A stretch of 30,000 nucleotides of DNA from Tubiluchus corallicola. Taxonomy: Eukaryota > Priapulida > Priapulimorpha > Priapulimorphida > Tubiluchidae. The translations under genes were made by a program, and so were the position numbers. The notes under the pieces are model-generated. The model was given only the letters and a program-made list of their open reading frames with translations, had not been told where the DNA came from and searched no databases. The stretch spans positions 5,711-35,710 of the forward strand of contig JAQGDQ010000657.1 in NCBI GenBank assembly GCA_030141605.1, read 5' to 3'. The first letter of the stretch is position 1. Each line of letters starts with the position of its first letter. Of the stretch, positions 10,136 to 18,479 are shown in pieces.

Positions 10136-10208
10136 TAGAACAAAGTCCAATGCTACTGATCTCTATTTAATATGAATAACAGTTATATATTACAAACAAA
10201 GATTTTCA

Positions 10209-10530
10209 TTTCCCTCCAGCGGATCATTAATATTTGGTCAAGACCAGGATTATGTAGGTGGAAGATTTGAGGCAACACAAAGTTACAAGGGAGACATTGC
10301 CGATATTAACATCAATTACAGAAGCAGCAGAAATGACTTATAACTGTTTAAACCTGGCGATTTGTTCACTTGGAATGACTGTGACATGGAGCTCAGAGGC
10401 AATCGTAAAAAGGCCTAGTGAAAGGAGGAAAAACAATAGGATGATAGTCCGGCATCACACAAGCCCCTGCAGTAAGAAAAGATACACACTGTGGCAAAAA
10501 CTTGAATTCTTCACAAATGCTTCCTTGTAA
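10209..10530 (+). pseudogene. Pentraxin-like domain pseudo-exon, longest motif copy
   Basis: The frame starts FPSSGSLIFGQDQDYVGGRF, continues EATQSYKGDIADINI, and is then interrupted. The next part of the domain is in the +1 frame (ITEAAEMTYNCL) and the following part is back in the first frame (KPGDLFTWNDCDMELRGN). Pentraxins (secreted pattern-recognition proteins, C-reactive protein fold) show this order: GGSLVLGQDQDS-GGGFD, GEI--LN-W, a conserved Cys, then W-DF and GNV. With a single-base loss and a compensating change the domain would read through, so this is a decayed exon. The N-terminal half of a pentraxin domain, including most calcium-ligand positions, is absent here. Confidence 0.65.
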
Positions 10531-10732
10531 AGGTCTTCTTTCCATTGCTTTAAATCATTTTGTGTGACTGCAGTTGCCAACTAGAGGAACTATGCACGTT
10601 TGTGCATAATGTCGGAACAGCAAAAGTCACTGCAGTAAAATCTCGGTTCATGTATTACAAACAAATTGGTGTGTGAACAAATTTTTCTAACAAATTTCGG
10701 CTCTGTTTTAGTACCATGTTCGGTATGTGAAT

Positions 10733-10890
10733 GGATGACGAACTCACTCTAATGGCCGTGTGGCCACAATTCCATTCACAGTATGTACCCACGCTCACTT
10801 GAACGGATGATGAACTCACTCTAATGGCCATGTGGTCACAATTCCATGTACAGCACGTATGCATGCTCACGTGAACGGATGACGAACTCA
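10733..10890. repeat. 72-bp tandem repeat, about 2.2 copies
   Basis: Unit starts at 10,733, 10,805 and 10,878, the same sequence family as at 9,223 and 12,686. Copy number differs between element copies, as expected for an unstable internal minisatellite. Confidence 0.9.
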
Positions 10891-11019
10891 GGCTACTGAT
10901 CACGTGGCCTCAATTCACGCTCACTTGTTCTTGGCCACGTGCAGTATACACATTGTTCGGTAGTGTGCTCTGTTATAAAAGATTACGTTTTACTTTTTTA
11001 GTAAGTTTTAGCCCTCACT

Positions 11020-11079
11020 ATGGCTCCTAAGAAAGAGAAAGTGTCTAGTGATTCGACAATTTTGACAGAAAAACACTAA
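11020..11079 (+). pseudogene. Residual transposase N-terminus (MAPKKEK...)
   Basis: ATG GCT CCT AAG AAA GAG opens a 19-codon frame that stops at TAA 11,077. A sister copy at 15,424-15,483 reads MAPKKEKLSSDLTILTKKH and stops at the same place. The short basic start resembles pogo/Tigger transposases, but it is too short to prove. Confidence 0.35.
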
Positions 11080-11299
11080 AACCACAAAAACATAAATAAA
11101 ATGCACCATATTTTTGAGGCTGGAATGAATTAAATGTAGTTATATTAATTTTAATGGGCAAAATTGATTCGGAGCCAGGAACAGGTACAGGAATGAATTA
11201 AGTTTGTGAACCAAGGTCTTACTGTATAAATAACAATTTTCAATTGCACTTGGAGGATGACTAGTTATTGGACCGGATCAAGATTTTGTAGGTGGCAGA

Positions 11300-11430
11300 T
11301 TTGACAAACACACAAAGTTTCAAAGGGAACATTTTCGATCTTAACATCAATTCATGAAGCAGCAGAAATGGCATACAACTGTTTAAACCTGGCGATTTCT
11401 TCACTTAGAATAATTCTCACATAAGTTCAA
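11300..11430 (+). pseudogene. Pentraxin-like C-terminal half, copy
   Basis: Reads TQSFKGNIFDLNINS before a stop, then EAAEMAYNCL and, in another frame, KPGDFFT. A motif monomer (GQDQDFVGG type) precedes it at about 11,240-11,300. Confidence 0.5.
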
Positions 11431-11523
11431 AGGTATTAGAACAAAGTCTAATGTTACTGATTTCTATTTTAATATAAATAACAGTTATGTATTACAAAAA
11501 AAAGATTTTCATTTCCATCCAGC

Positions 11524-11829
11524 AGCTGCTTGCTGTTTGGGCAAGACCAAGATTCTGTAGATGGAAGATTTGAGGCAACACAAAGTTACAAGGGAGAAAT
11601 TGCTGATATTAACATCAATTCGAGAAGCAGCAGAAATGACTTATAATTGTTTAAACCCGGCAATTTGTTCACTTGGAATGACTGTGACATGGAGCTCAGG
11701 GGCAATCGTAAGAAGGCCTAGTGAAAGGAAGAAAAACAATAGGATGATAGTCCAGAATAACACAAGCCCCTGTTGCAGTAAAAAAAGAGACGCACTGTTG
11801 CAAAAACTTGAAAAAAAAGAACTGTAAAG
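11524..11829 (+). pseudogene. Pentraxin-like pseudo-exon ending at AAG|GTAAGT
   Basis: The motif part is partly worn (LLFGQDQDSVDGRFEATQ). The downstream part reads ATQSYKGEIADININSR, then EAAEMTYNCL in the shifted frame, then a basic tail (RKKNNRMIV, CSKKRDALLQK). It ends AAAG|GTAAGT at 11,829/11,830, a consensus donor, suggesting that the ancestral gene had an intron here. Frame breaks are shared with the other copies. Confidence 0.5.
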
Positions 11830-12155
11830 GTAAGTGAACTAGCATTCTAGCTGTAGCACTTGAATCAACGTCACTTGATATATATATATATATACATATA
11901 TGTGCTAAACCAAACTTTCAGTACTAGAATAAGAAAAAAATGAATCATAGTCCGGCTCGGCAAATATTGTTCATAGATATTTTATAATATGTATATCTTC
12001 AACAAAGAGTGACTCTGTGAAACAAGTTGTCATCTATGCTTTAGTGTAATAATCCTAGTTATTACGTAACATTATGCCACCATCCTGGCTAATTGTGACC
12101 TGCATGTCAACCATTTGGATGCTCACGCAAAATTCAGATGTTGTGGTGACAATAC

Positions 12156-12359
12156 GATAATAAAAGAATTGAAGGTTTATGGTGCAGCCATGATGAAACA
12201 GATGCTAAAATAAGTTTGCATGCTTCTTTCATTAGCAAGCTGTTACAGTCTGATGAGATAGTAGTTTGTGCAGCAGATAGTGATGCTGACTTTTTAGTCC
12301 ATCACCATGATCCAACATCTTACTGTCTGGATGCAGACAGGTATTACATTAAGAAATAA
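12156..12359 (+). pseudogene. 'HDETD...DSD' domain fragment, copy 2
   Basis: Nearly identical to copy 1 over its full length, offset by 3,462 bp, with the same terminal TAA (12,357). Copies 1 and 2 must be the products of the recent unit duplication. Confidence 0.4.
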
Positions 12360-12555
12360 CATTTAGTTTGTTAACTTGTCGAAAGTTCCTGAAACTTTGG
12401 GACCACTTACATGCTATGCATACTATGCTTGCATGCGTTGAATGGGAATGAGAGTGAATACACTCCTTTGCTTTAAATCAACTTGTGAGACTGCAGTTGC
12501 CAACTCGGGGGACTATGCGCATTTGTGCAAAATGTCAGAAAAGCAAAAGTGAGTG

Positions 12556-12985
12556 CAGTAAAACATCGGTTCATGTATTACAAGCAACTGGGTGTGCGAA
12601 CAGTTATTCGATTTTGTTTTACTACCATGTTCGGTATGTGAATGGATGACAAATCTACACTACTAGCCAGACGGCCACATGAACGGATGACGAACCCACT
12701 CTAATGGCCATGTGGCCACAATTCCATGTACAGTATGTACCCACGCTCACTGGAACGGATGACGAACCCACTCTGATGGCCATGTGGCCACAATTCCATA
12801 TACAGTATGTACCCACGCTCACAAGAACGGATGACGAACCCACTCTAATGGCCATGTGGCCACAATTCCATGTACAGTAAGCACCCACGCTCACGTGAAC
12901 GGATGACGAACTCATGCTACCGATCATATGGCCTCAATTCACGCTCACTTGTTCTTGGCCACGTGCAGTGTACACATTGTTCAGG
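12556..12985 (+). mobile_element. Truncated pogo/Tigger-like element, duplicate of 9,093-9,520
   Basis: Same start, same 72-bp array and same junction to pentraxin-like sequence as the copy at 9,093. It is duplicated with the surrounding unit, so it is not an independent insertion. Confidence 0.55.
12686..12940. repeat. 72-bp tandem repeat, about 3.5 copies
   Basis: Unit starts at 12,686, 12,758, 12,830 and 12,902. By eye some units match the 9,223 array better than their neighbours, which fits duplication of the whole array. Confidence 0.95.
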
Positions 12986-13130
12986 AGTGTGCAGATTTGA
13001 CAAATACTCAAAGTTTCAAGGGGAAAATTTTCTATCTTAACATCAATTCACAAAGCAGCAGAAATGGCATACAACTGTTTAAACCCAGCGATTTCTTCAC
13101 TTGGAATAATTCTCACATAGAGTTCAAAGG
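12985..13130 (+). pseudogene. Pentraxin-like C-terminal half, copy
   Basis: Almost identical to 9,521-9,700, with the same frame break. It belongs to the duplicated unit and shows only a few substitutions. Confidence 0.5.
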
Positions 13131-13194
13131 TATTAGAACAAAGTCTAATGCTACTGATTTCTATTTAATATAAATAACAGTTATATATTACAAA

Positions 13195-13965
13195 CAAAGA
13201 TTTTCATTTCCGTCCAGTGGCTCCTTGCTGTTTGGGCAAGACCAGGATTTTGTAGGTGGCAGATTTGTTGCAAAACAATAACACTGATGTAGAACAAAGT
13301 CTAATGCTACTGATCTCTAGTTAATATAAATAACAATTACATATCAGAAATAATGATTTTCAATTCCACTCCATGGCAGTTTAATCTTTGGTCAGGATCA
13401 GGATTTTGTAGGTGGCAGATTTGTTGCAAAATAATCACACTGATCAGAAATAATGATTTTCAATTCCACTCCGTGGAAGTTTATTCTTTGGTTAGGACCA
13501 AGATTTTGTAGCTGGCAGATTTGTTGCAAAATAATCACACTAATGTAGAACAAAGTCTAATGCTACTGATCCCTAGTTAATACAAATAACGATTATATAT
13601 TGTAAACAATGATTTTCAGTTCCACCAGGTGGATGCTTAATTATTGGGCAGAGCCAGGATTTTAAGGTGGCAGATTTGAGGCAACCCAATCACTTTAATG
13701 TAGAACAAAGTTTAATGCTACTGATATCTATTTAATATAAATAGCAATTAAACATTGCAAATAACAATTTTCAATTCCACTCCATGGATGCTTACTCTTT
13801 GGACAGGACCAGGATTTCGTAGGTGGCAGATTTGTTGCAACAAAATCACACTGATGTAGAACAAAGTCTCTCTATTTAACATAAATAACAATTATACATT
13901 GCAAATAACAATTTTCAATTCCAACTGGAGGATGACTAATTATTGGACAGGATCAAGATTTTGTA
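13195..13965 (+). repeat. Pentraxin-motif ladder 3 (six monomers)
   Basis: Motif starts are at about 13,212, 13,365, 13,470, 13,618, 13,778 and 13,920. One monomer has TTTTCAG directly before the motif (about 13,611-13,617), resembling a splice acceptor; the others have TTTTCAA. Each frame closes within about 25 codons. Confidence 0.65.
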
Positions 13966-13966
13966 A

Positions 13967-14125
13967 GTGGCAGATTTGACAAACACACAAGGTTTCAAAG
14001 GGAAGGTTTTTGACCTTAACATCAATTCACGAAGCAGCAGAAATGGCATACAACTGTTTAAACCTGGCGATTTCTTCACTTGGAATAATTCTCACATAGA
14101 GTTCAAAGGTATTAGAACAAAGTCT
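13967..14125 (+). pseudogene. Pentraxin-like C-terminal half, copy
   Basis: Reads DLTNTQGFKGKVFDLNINSR then, in this copy, stays open through LFKPGDFFTWNNSHIEFKG. The conserved EAAEMAYNC stretch is in the +1 frame, as in the others. Confidence 0.5.
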
Positions 14126-14146
14126 AATTACAAACAAAGATTTTCA

Positions 14147-14461
14147 ATTCCATCCAGCAGCTCCATGCTATTTGGGCAAGACCAAGATTATGTAGACGGA
14201 AGATTTGAGGCAACACAAAGTTACAAGGGAGAAATTGCTGATATTAACATCAATTCGAGAAGCAGCAGAAATGACTTATAATTGTTTAAACCTGGCAATT
14301 TGTTCACTTGGAATGACTGCGACATGGAGCTCAGAGGCAATCGTAAGAAGGCCTAGTGAAAGGAAGAAAAACAATAGGATGATAGTCCGGCATCACACAA
14401 AGCCCTGCAGTAAGAAAAGAGACGCACTGTGGCAAAAACTTGAAAAAAAAGAACTGTAAAG
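14147..14461 (+). pseudogene. Pentraxin-like pseudo-exon ending at AAG|GTAAGT
   Basis: Reads IPSSSSMLFGQDQDYVDGRF, then EATQSYKGEIADININSR, stop, and LFKPGNLFTWNDCDMELRGN after it. EAAEMTYNCL lies in the +1 frame. It ends AAAG|GTAAGT (donor at 14,462). The tail between the domain and the donor is lysine/arginine-rich. Confidence 0.6.
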
Positions 14462-14777
14462 GTAAGTGACCTAGCATTCTAGCTGTAGCACTTGAATCAA
14501 CGTCACTTGATATATATATATATGTGCTAAACCAAACTTTCAGTACTAGAATGAGAAAAAAATGAATCATAGTCCGGCTCGGCAAACATTGTTCATAGAT
14601 ATTTTATAATATGTATATCTTCAACAAAGAGTGACTCTGTGAAACAAGTTGTCATCTATGCTTTAGTGTAATAATCCTAGTTATTACGTAACATTATGCC
14701 ACCATCCTGGCTAATTGTGACCTGTATGTCAACCATTTGGATGCTCACGCAAAATTCAGATGTTGTGGTGACACTAC

Positions 14778-14981
14778 GATAATAAAAGACTTGAAGGTTT
14801 ATGGTACAGCCATGATGAAACAGATGCTAAAATAAGTTTGCATGCTTCTTTCATTAGCAAGCTGTTACAGTCTGACGAGATAGTAGTTTGTGCAGCAGAT
14901 ATTGATGCTGACCTTTTAGTCCGTCACCACGATCCAACATCTTACTGTCTGGATGCAGACAGGTATTACATTAAGAAATAA
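14778..14981 (+). pseudogene. 'HDETD...DSD' domain fragment, copy 3
   Basis: Same frame and stop as copies 1 and 2, with a few substitutions (for example ADIDADLLVRHHD). It is more diverged than copies 1 and 2 are from each other. Confidence 0.4.
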
Positions 14982-15177
14982 CATTTAGTTTGTTAACTTG
15001 TCGAAAGTTACTGAAACTTTGGGACCACTTACATGCTATGCATACTATGCTTGCATGCGTTGAATGGGAATGAGAGTGAATACACTCCTTTGCTTTAAAT
15101 CAACTTGTGTGACTGCAGTTGCCAACTCGGGGGACTATGCGCATTTGTGCAAAATGTCAGAAAAGCAAAAGTGAGTG

Positions 15178-15627
15178 CACTAAAACCTCGGTTCATGTAT
15201 TACAAGCAACTAGGTGTGCGAACAATTTTTCGGCTCTGTTTTACTACCAAGTTCGGTATGTGAATGGATGAAAAATCTATACTACTAGCCACACGGCCAC
15301 CAATCACATGGCCTCAATTCAAGCTCACTTGTTCTTGGCCGCGTGCAGTGTACACATTGTTCAGGAGTGTGCTGTACTATAAATCATTACGTTTCGCTTT
15401 TTTAGTGAGTTTTAGCCCTCACTATGGCTCCAAAGAAAGAGAAACTGTCTAGTGATTTGACAATTTTGACCAAAAAACACTAAAACCACAAAAATATAAA
15501 TAAAATGCACCATGTTTTGAGGCTAAAATGGATTAAATGTATTTAAATTAATTTTAACAGGCAAAATTGATTCAGTGAAAGGAACAGGTGCAGGAATGAA
15601 TTAAGTTCCTGAACTGAGGTCTTACTG
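15178..15627 (+). mobile_element. Shorter pogo/Tigger-like element with both ends
   Basis: Left end CACTAAAACCTCGGTTCATG, right end (other strand) CAGTAAGACCTCAGTTCA. It is 450 bp, lacks nearly all of the 72-bp repeat, but keeps the MAPKKEK remnant (15,424-15,483). It sits just after the 'HDETD' fragment, as the truncated copies do in units 1, 2 and 4, so it belongs to the composite unit. Confidence 0.6.
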
Positions 15628-15719
15628 TAGAAATAACAATTATACATTACAAATAACAGTTTTCAATTCCACCTGGAGGATGTTTAGTTATCGGACAGGG
15701 TCAAGATTATGTAGGTGGC

Positions 15720-15870
15720 AGATTTGACAAACACTCAAAGTTTCAAGGGGAAAATTTTCGATCTTAACATCAATTCATGAAGCAGCAGAAATGGCATACA
15801 ACTGTTTAAACCTGGCGATTTCTTCACTTGGAATAATCCTCACATAGAGTTCAAAGGTATTAGAACAAAG
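15720..15870 (+). pseudogene. Pentraxin-like C-terminal half, copy
   Basis: Same pattern (TNTQSFKGKIFDLNINS, EAAEMAYNCL in +1, KPGDFFTWNN) preceded by a motif monomer at about 15,663-15,725. Confidence 0.5.
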
Positions 15871-15934
15871 TCTAATGCTACTGATCTCTATTTAATATAA
15901 ATAACAGTTATATATTACAAACAAAGATTTTCAT

Positions 15935-16330
15935 TTCCGTCCAGTGGCTCCTTGCTGTTTGGGCAAGACCAGGATTTTGTAGGTGGTTTTGACGCAAAAT
16001 AATCACACTGATGTAGAACAAAGTCTAATACTACTGATCTCTAATTAATATAAATAACAATTACATATCAGAAATAATGATTTTCAATTCCACTCCGTGG
16101 AAGTTTATTATTTGGTCAGGATCAAGATTTTTTAGGTGGCAGATTTGTTGCAAAATAATCACACTGATGTAGAACACAGTCTAATGCTACTGATCCCTAG
16201 TTAATACAAAAAACGATTATATATTGTAAACAATGATTTTCAATTCCACCAGGTGGATGCTTCATTATTGGGCAAAGCCAGGACTTTGTAGATGGCAGAT
16301 TTGATGCAACATAATCACATTGATATAGAA
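15935..16330 (+). repeat. Pentraxin-motif ladder 4 (three monomers)
   Basis: Motif starts are at about 15,939, 16,090 and 16,248. The order and spacing parallel ladder 2, so the two are duplicates. Confidence 0.6.
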
Positions 16331-16398
16331 CAAAATCTAATGCTACTGATCTCTATTTAATATGAATAACAGTTATATATTACAAACAAAGATTTTCA

Positions 16399-16713
16399 TT
16401 TCCCTCCAGCGGATCATTAATATTTGGTCAAGACCAGGATTATGTAGATGGAAGATTTGAGGCAACACAAAGTTACAAGGGAGACATTGCCGATATTAAC
16501 GTCAATTCGAGAAGCAGCAGTAATAACTTATAACTGTTTAAACCTAGCAATTTGTTCACTTGGGATGACTGTGACATGGAGCTCAGAGGCAATCGTAAGA
16601 AGGCCTAGTGAAAGGAAGAAAAACAATAGGATGATAGTGCAGAATCACACAAGGCCGTGCAGTAAGAAAAGAGATGCACTGTGGCAAAAACTTGACAAAA
16701 AAGAACTGTAAAG
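16399..16713 (+). pseudogene. Pentraxin-like pseudo-exon ending at AAG|GCAAGT
   Basis: Starts FPSSGSLIFGQDQDYVDGRF, continues EATQSYKGDIADINVNSR, then the shared frame break. It ends AAAG|GCAAGT, a GC-type donor in place of GT, as does the remnant at 8,366-8,389. Units 2 and 3 keep GTAAGT. Confidence 0.6.
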
Positions 16714-17027
16714 GCAAGTGATCTAGCATTCTAGCTGTAGTACTTGAATCAACGTCACTTGATATATATATATATATATGTGCTGAACCAAACTTTCAGT
16801 ACTAGAATGAGAAAAATCTTAGTCTGGCTCGGCAAACAATGTTCCTAGATATTTTATAATATGAATATCTTCAACAAAGAGTGACTCTGTGAAACAAGTT
16901 GTCATCTATGCTTTAGTGCAATAATCCTAGTTATTACGTAACATTATGCCACCGTCCTGTGTAATTGTGACCTGTATGCCAACCATTTGGATGCTCACGC
17001 AAAATTCAGATGTCGTGGCGACAATAC

Positions 17028-17246
17028 GATAATAAAAGAATTGAAGATTTATGGTGCAGCCATGATGAAACAGATACTAAAATAAGTTTGCATGCTTCTT
17101 TCATTAGCAAGCTGTTACAGTCTGATGAGATAGTAGTTTGTGCAGCAGATAGTGATGCTGATTTTTTAGTCCATCACCATGATCCAACAGCTTACTGTCT
17201 GGATGCAGACAGGTGTTACATTAAGAAACAACATTTAGTTTGTTAA
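17028..17246 (+). pseudogene. 'HDETD...DSD' domain fragment, copy 4
   Basis: The longest of the four. The stop that ends the others (AAATAA) is AAACAA here, so the frame runs on to KQHLVC and stops at 17,244. Key pattern residues are visible: SHDETDTK, LHASF, IVVCAADSD, VHHHD. No start codon context. It resembles the HEEADTR/DTD proteins of mobile elements, by pattern only. Confidence 0.45.
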
Positions 17247-17427
17247 CTTGTCGAAAGTTCCTGAAACTTTGGGACCACTTACATGCTATGCATACTATGC
17301 TTGCATGCATTGAATTGGGAATGGGAGTGACTACACTCCTTTGCTTTAAATCAACATGTGTGACTGCAGCTGCCAACTAAAGGGGCTATGTGCATTTGTG
17401 CCAAATGTCAGAACAGCAAAGTGAGTG

Positions 17428-17525
17428 CAGTAAAACCTCGGTTCATGTATTACAAGCAACTCGGTGTGCGAGCTATTTTTCAGCTCTGTTTTACTACCAT
17501 GTTCGGTATGTGAATGAATGACGAA
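17428..17525 (+). mobile_element. Truncated pogo/Tigger-like element at the array end
   Basis: Starts CAGTAAAACCTCGGTTCATG and stops after about 95 bp, joining a fragment of the pentraxin-like C-half (TTCTCACATAGTGTTCAAAG). This marks the right end of the array near 17,640. Confidence 0.5.
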
Positions 17526-17644
17526 TCTACACTCACTTGCAATAATTCTCACATAGTGTTCAAAGGTATTAGAACAAAGTCTAATGCTACTGATTTCCAT
17601 TTTAATATAAATAACAGTTATATATTACAAACAAAGATTTTCAG

Positions 17645-17823
17645 AGACAAAGAAACCAGAGAAATTTTGCGAGCAGTTGGCTACTGCCTACAATTTTAAA
17701 AGTATGGACAGTGCATATTACCGTTGGAACTATAAACATTTGTGTAGCAGATCTACATTACATACATGTATGTATGGATATACTGAGTATATTGTAGGCA
17801 TACATAACGTGAACAGAAATTAG
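17645..17823 (+). CDS. Possible orphan exon just past the array
   Basis: Immediately after GATTTTCAG (acceptor-like, AG at 17,643-17,644) a frame of about 59 codons stays open to TAG at 17,821. It reads ETKKPEKFCEQLATAYNFK, then SMDSAYYRWNYKHLCSR, then a less protein-like end. Composition is mixed and soluble-looking. I recognise no family. The acceptor-like site comes from array sequence (the ladder spacer ends TTTTCA), so it may be accidental. No AATAAA is near. Confidence 0.2.
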
Positions 17824-18170
17824 TAAACTCTGTGAACAACTGCTAATTTTGTGAACACATCAACACATACCAACTCTATTGAAAAGTAAGCCATTTATAT
17901 GTATGCATATAAACAATCCATGCATTTGAAACCTAATACATTTGGATGTAGGTGTTGGCATCTGGAATTCTGGGTACTTCAATGTGACACATGGTAACAA
18001 TTTTTTTAATGATATAGATGAATAATATGAGAGTAATTATTTGGTTTGCTTTGTAGTGGTATAAATTGTTTTCTGTGGTGTGTGTTTTTTATGTTTAACT
18101 TTGCTAAGTCTGAATCGCCAGCAGTTGACTTGAAGTCATTTAGATTATCTGCTTCAGAGAACCAACACAA
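17824..18170. other. Non-coding stretch, no gene recognised
   Basis: AT-rich; short palindromic ATGTATGCATAT-type runs near 17,898; all frames are closed. Confidence 0.5.
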
Positions 18171-18177
18171 TGAATTC

Positions 18178-18450
18178 ACGTCTTAGCAACGAGGACGCAA
18201 CAAAATGGCGCTCGGAATTGCTGTCAGAAACACAAACGCATTCCAAAAAATTTCTGCGAAAACCCCAGGGTCTTGTTACGCGCACCTGGGTAGCAGCATT
18301 TCCTGACGAGGATGCACAGCCTCTAACCGGCGGCTGAATTCGTCATGGGCAATTCCTCAAGAGGTGCTGTGTTGTGTGTAAAATGCGCCATAGAAAAAGG
18401 GAATCCTCACGAAAATGGAACATTTTGTCACGCGTCCTCACCATGAAATG
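18178..18450. promoter_or_regulatory. CpG-rich island with inverted repeats
   Basis: CpG density is far higher than in the flanks. GAGGACGCAACAAAATGG (about 18,191) has an inverted relative near 18,425-18,440 (other strand GAGGACGCGTGACAAAATG). A second inverted pair CCCAGG...CCTGGG flanks TCTTGTTACGCGCA. An ATG in good context (CAAAATGGCGCTCGG, 18,203) opens 33 codons only. TATAAAAG lies downstream at about 18,473. It could be an unmethylated promoter/first exon or a short DNA transposon. Confidence 0.3.
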
Positions 18451-18479
18451 GGCCGTATCGTTTTAAAAGCAGTATAAAA

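Larger units (their letters stand above)
10633..11224 (+). mobile_element. Non-autonomous pogo/Tigger-like DNA transposon, both ends present
   Basis: The left end CAGTAAAATCTCGGTTCA and the right end, read on the other strand as CAGTAAGACCTTGGTTCA, are terminal inverted repeats of the type seen in Tigger/pogo elements. The right flank is TA, the expected target; the left flank is TG, possibly a mutated TA. The 592-bp body contains two to three 72-bp repeats and a 19-codon remnant starting MAPKKEKVSSD at 11,020, which resembles a Tigger transposase N-terminus. No transposase catalytic region is present. Confidence 0.65.
6990..17640. repeat. Higher-order tandem array, about four composite units of 2-3.5 kb
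   Basis: The same ordered parts recur: pentraxin-motif ladder, pentraxin-like pseudo-exon, 'HDETD' fragment, then pogo/Tigger-like element. The donor-like anchor AACTGTAAAG lies at about 8380, 11820, 14452 and 16704. The anchor GACTGCAGTTGCCAAC or GACTGCAGCTGCCAAC lies at about 9028, 12491, 15112 and 17362. Unit boundaries are roughly 6,990-9,520, 9,520-12,985, 12,985-15,631 and 15,631-17,640. The second unit carries an extra complete transposon copy (10,633-11,224). The stretches near 8,400-9,700 and 11,840-13,170 are nearly identical by eye, offset by about 3,460 bp, which points to a recent duplication. Outside the array only unrelated sequence is seen. Confidence 0.9.
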
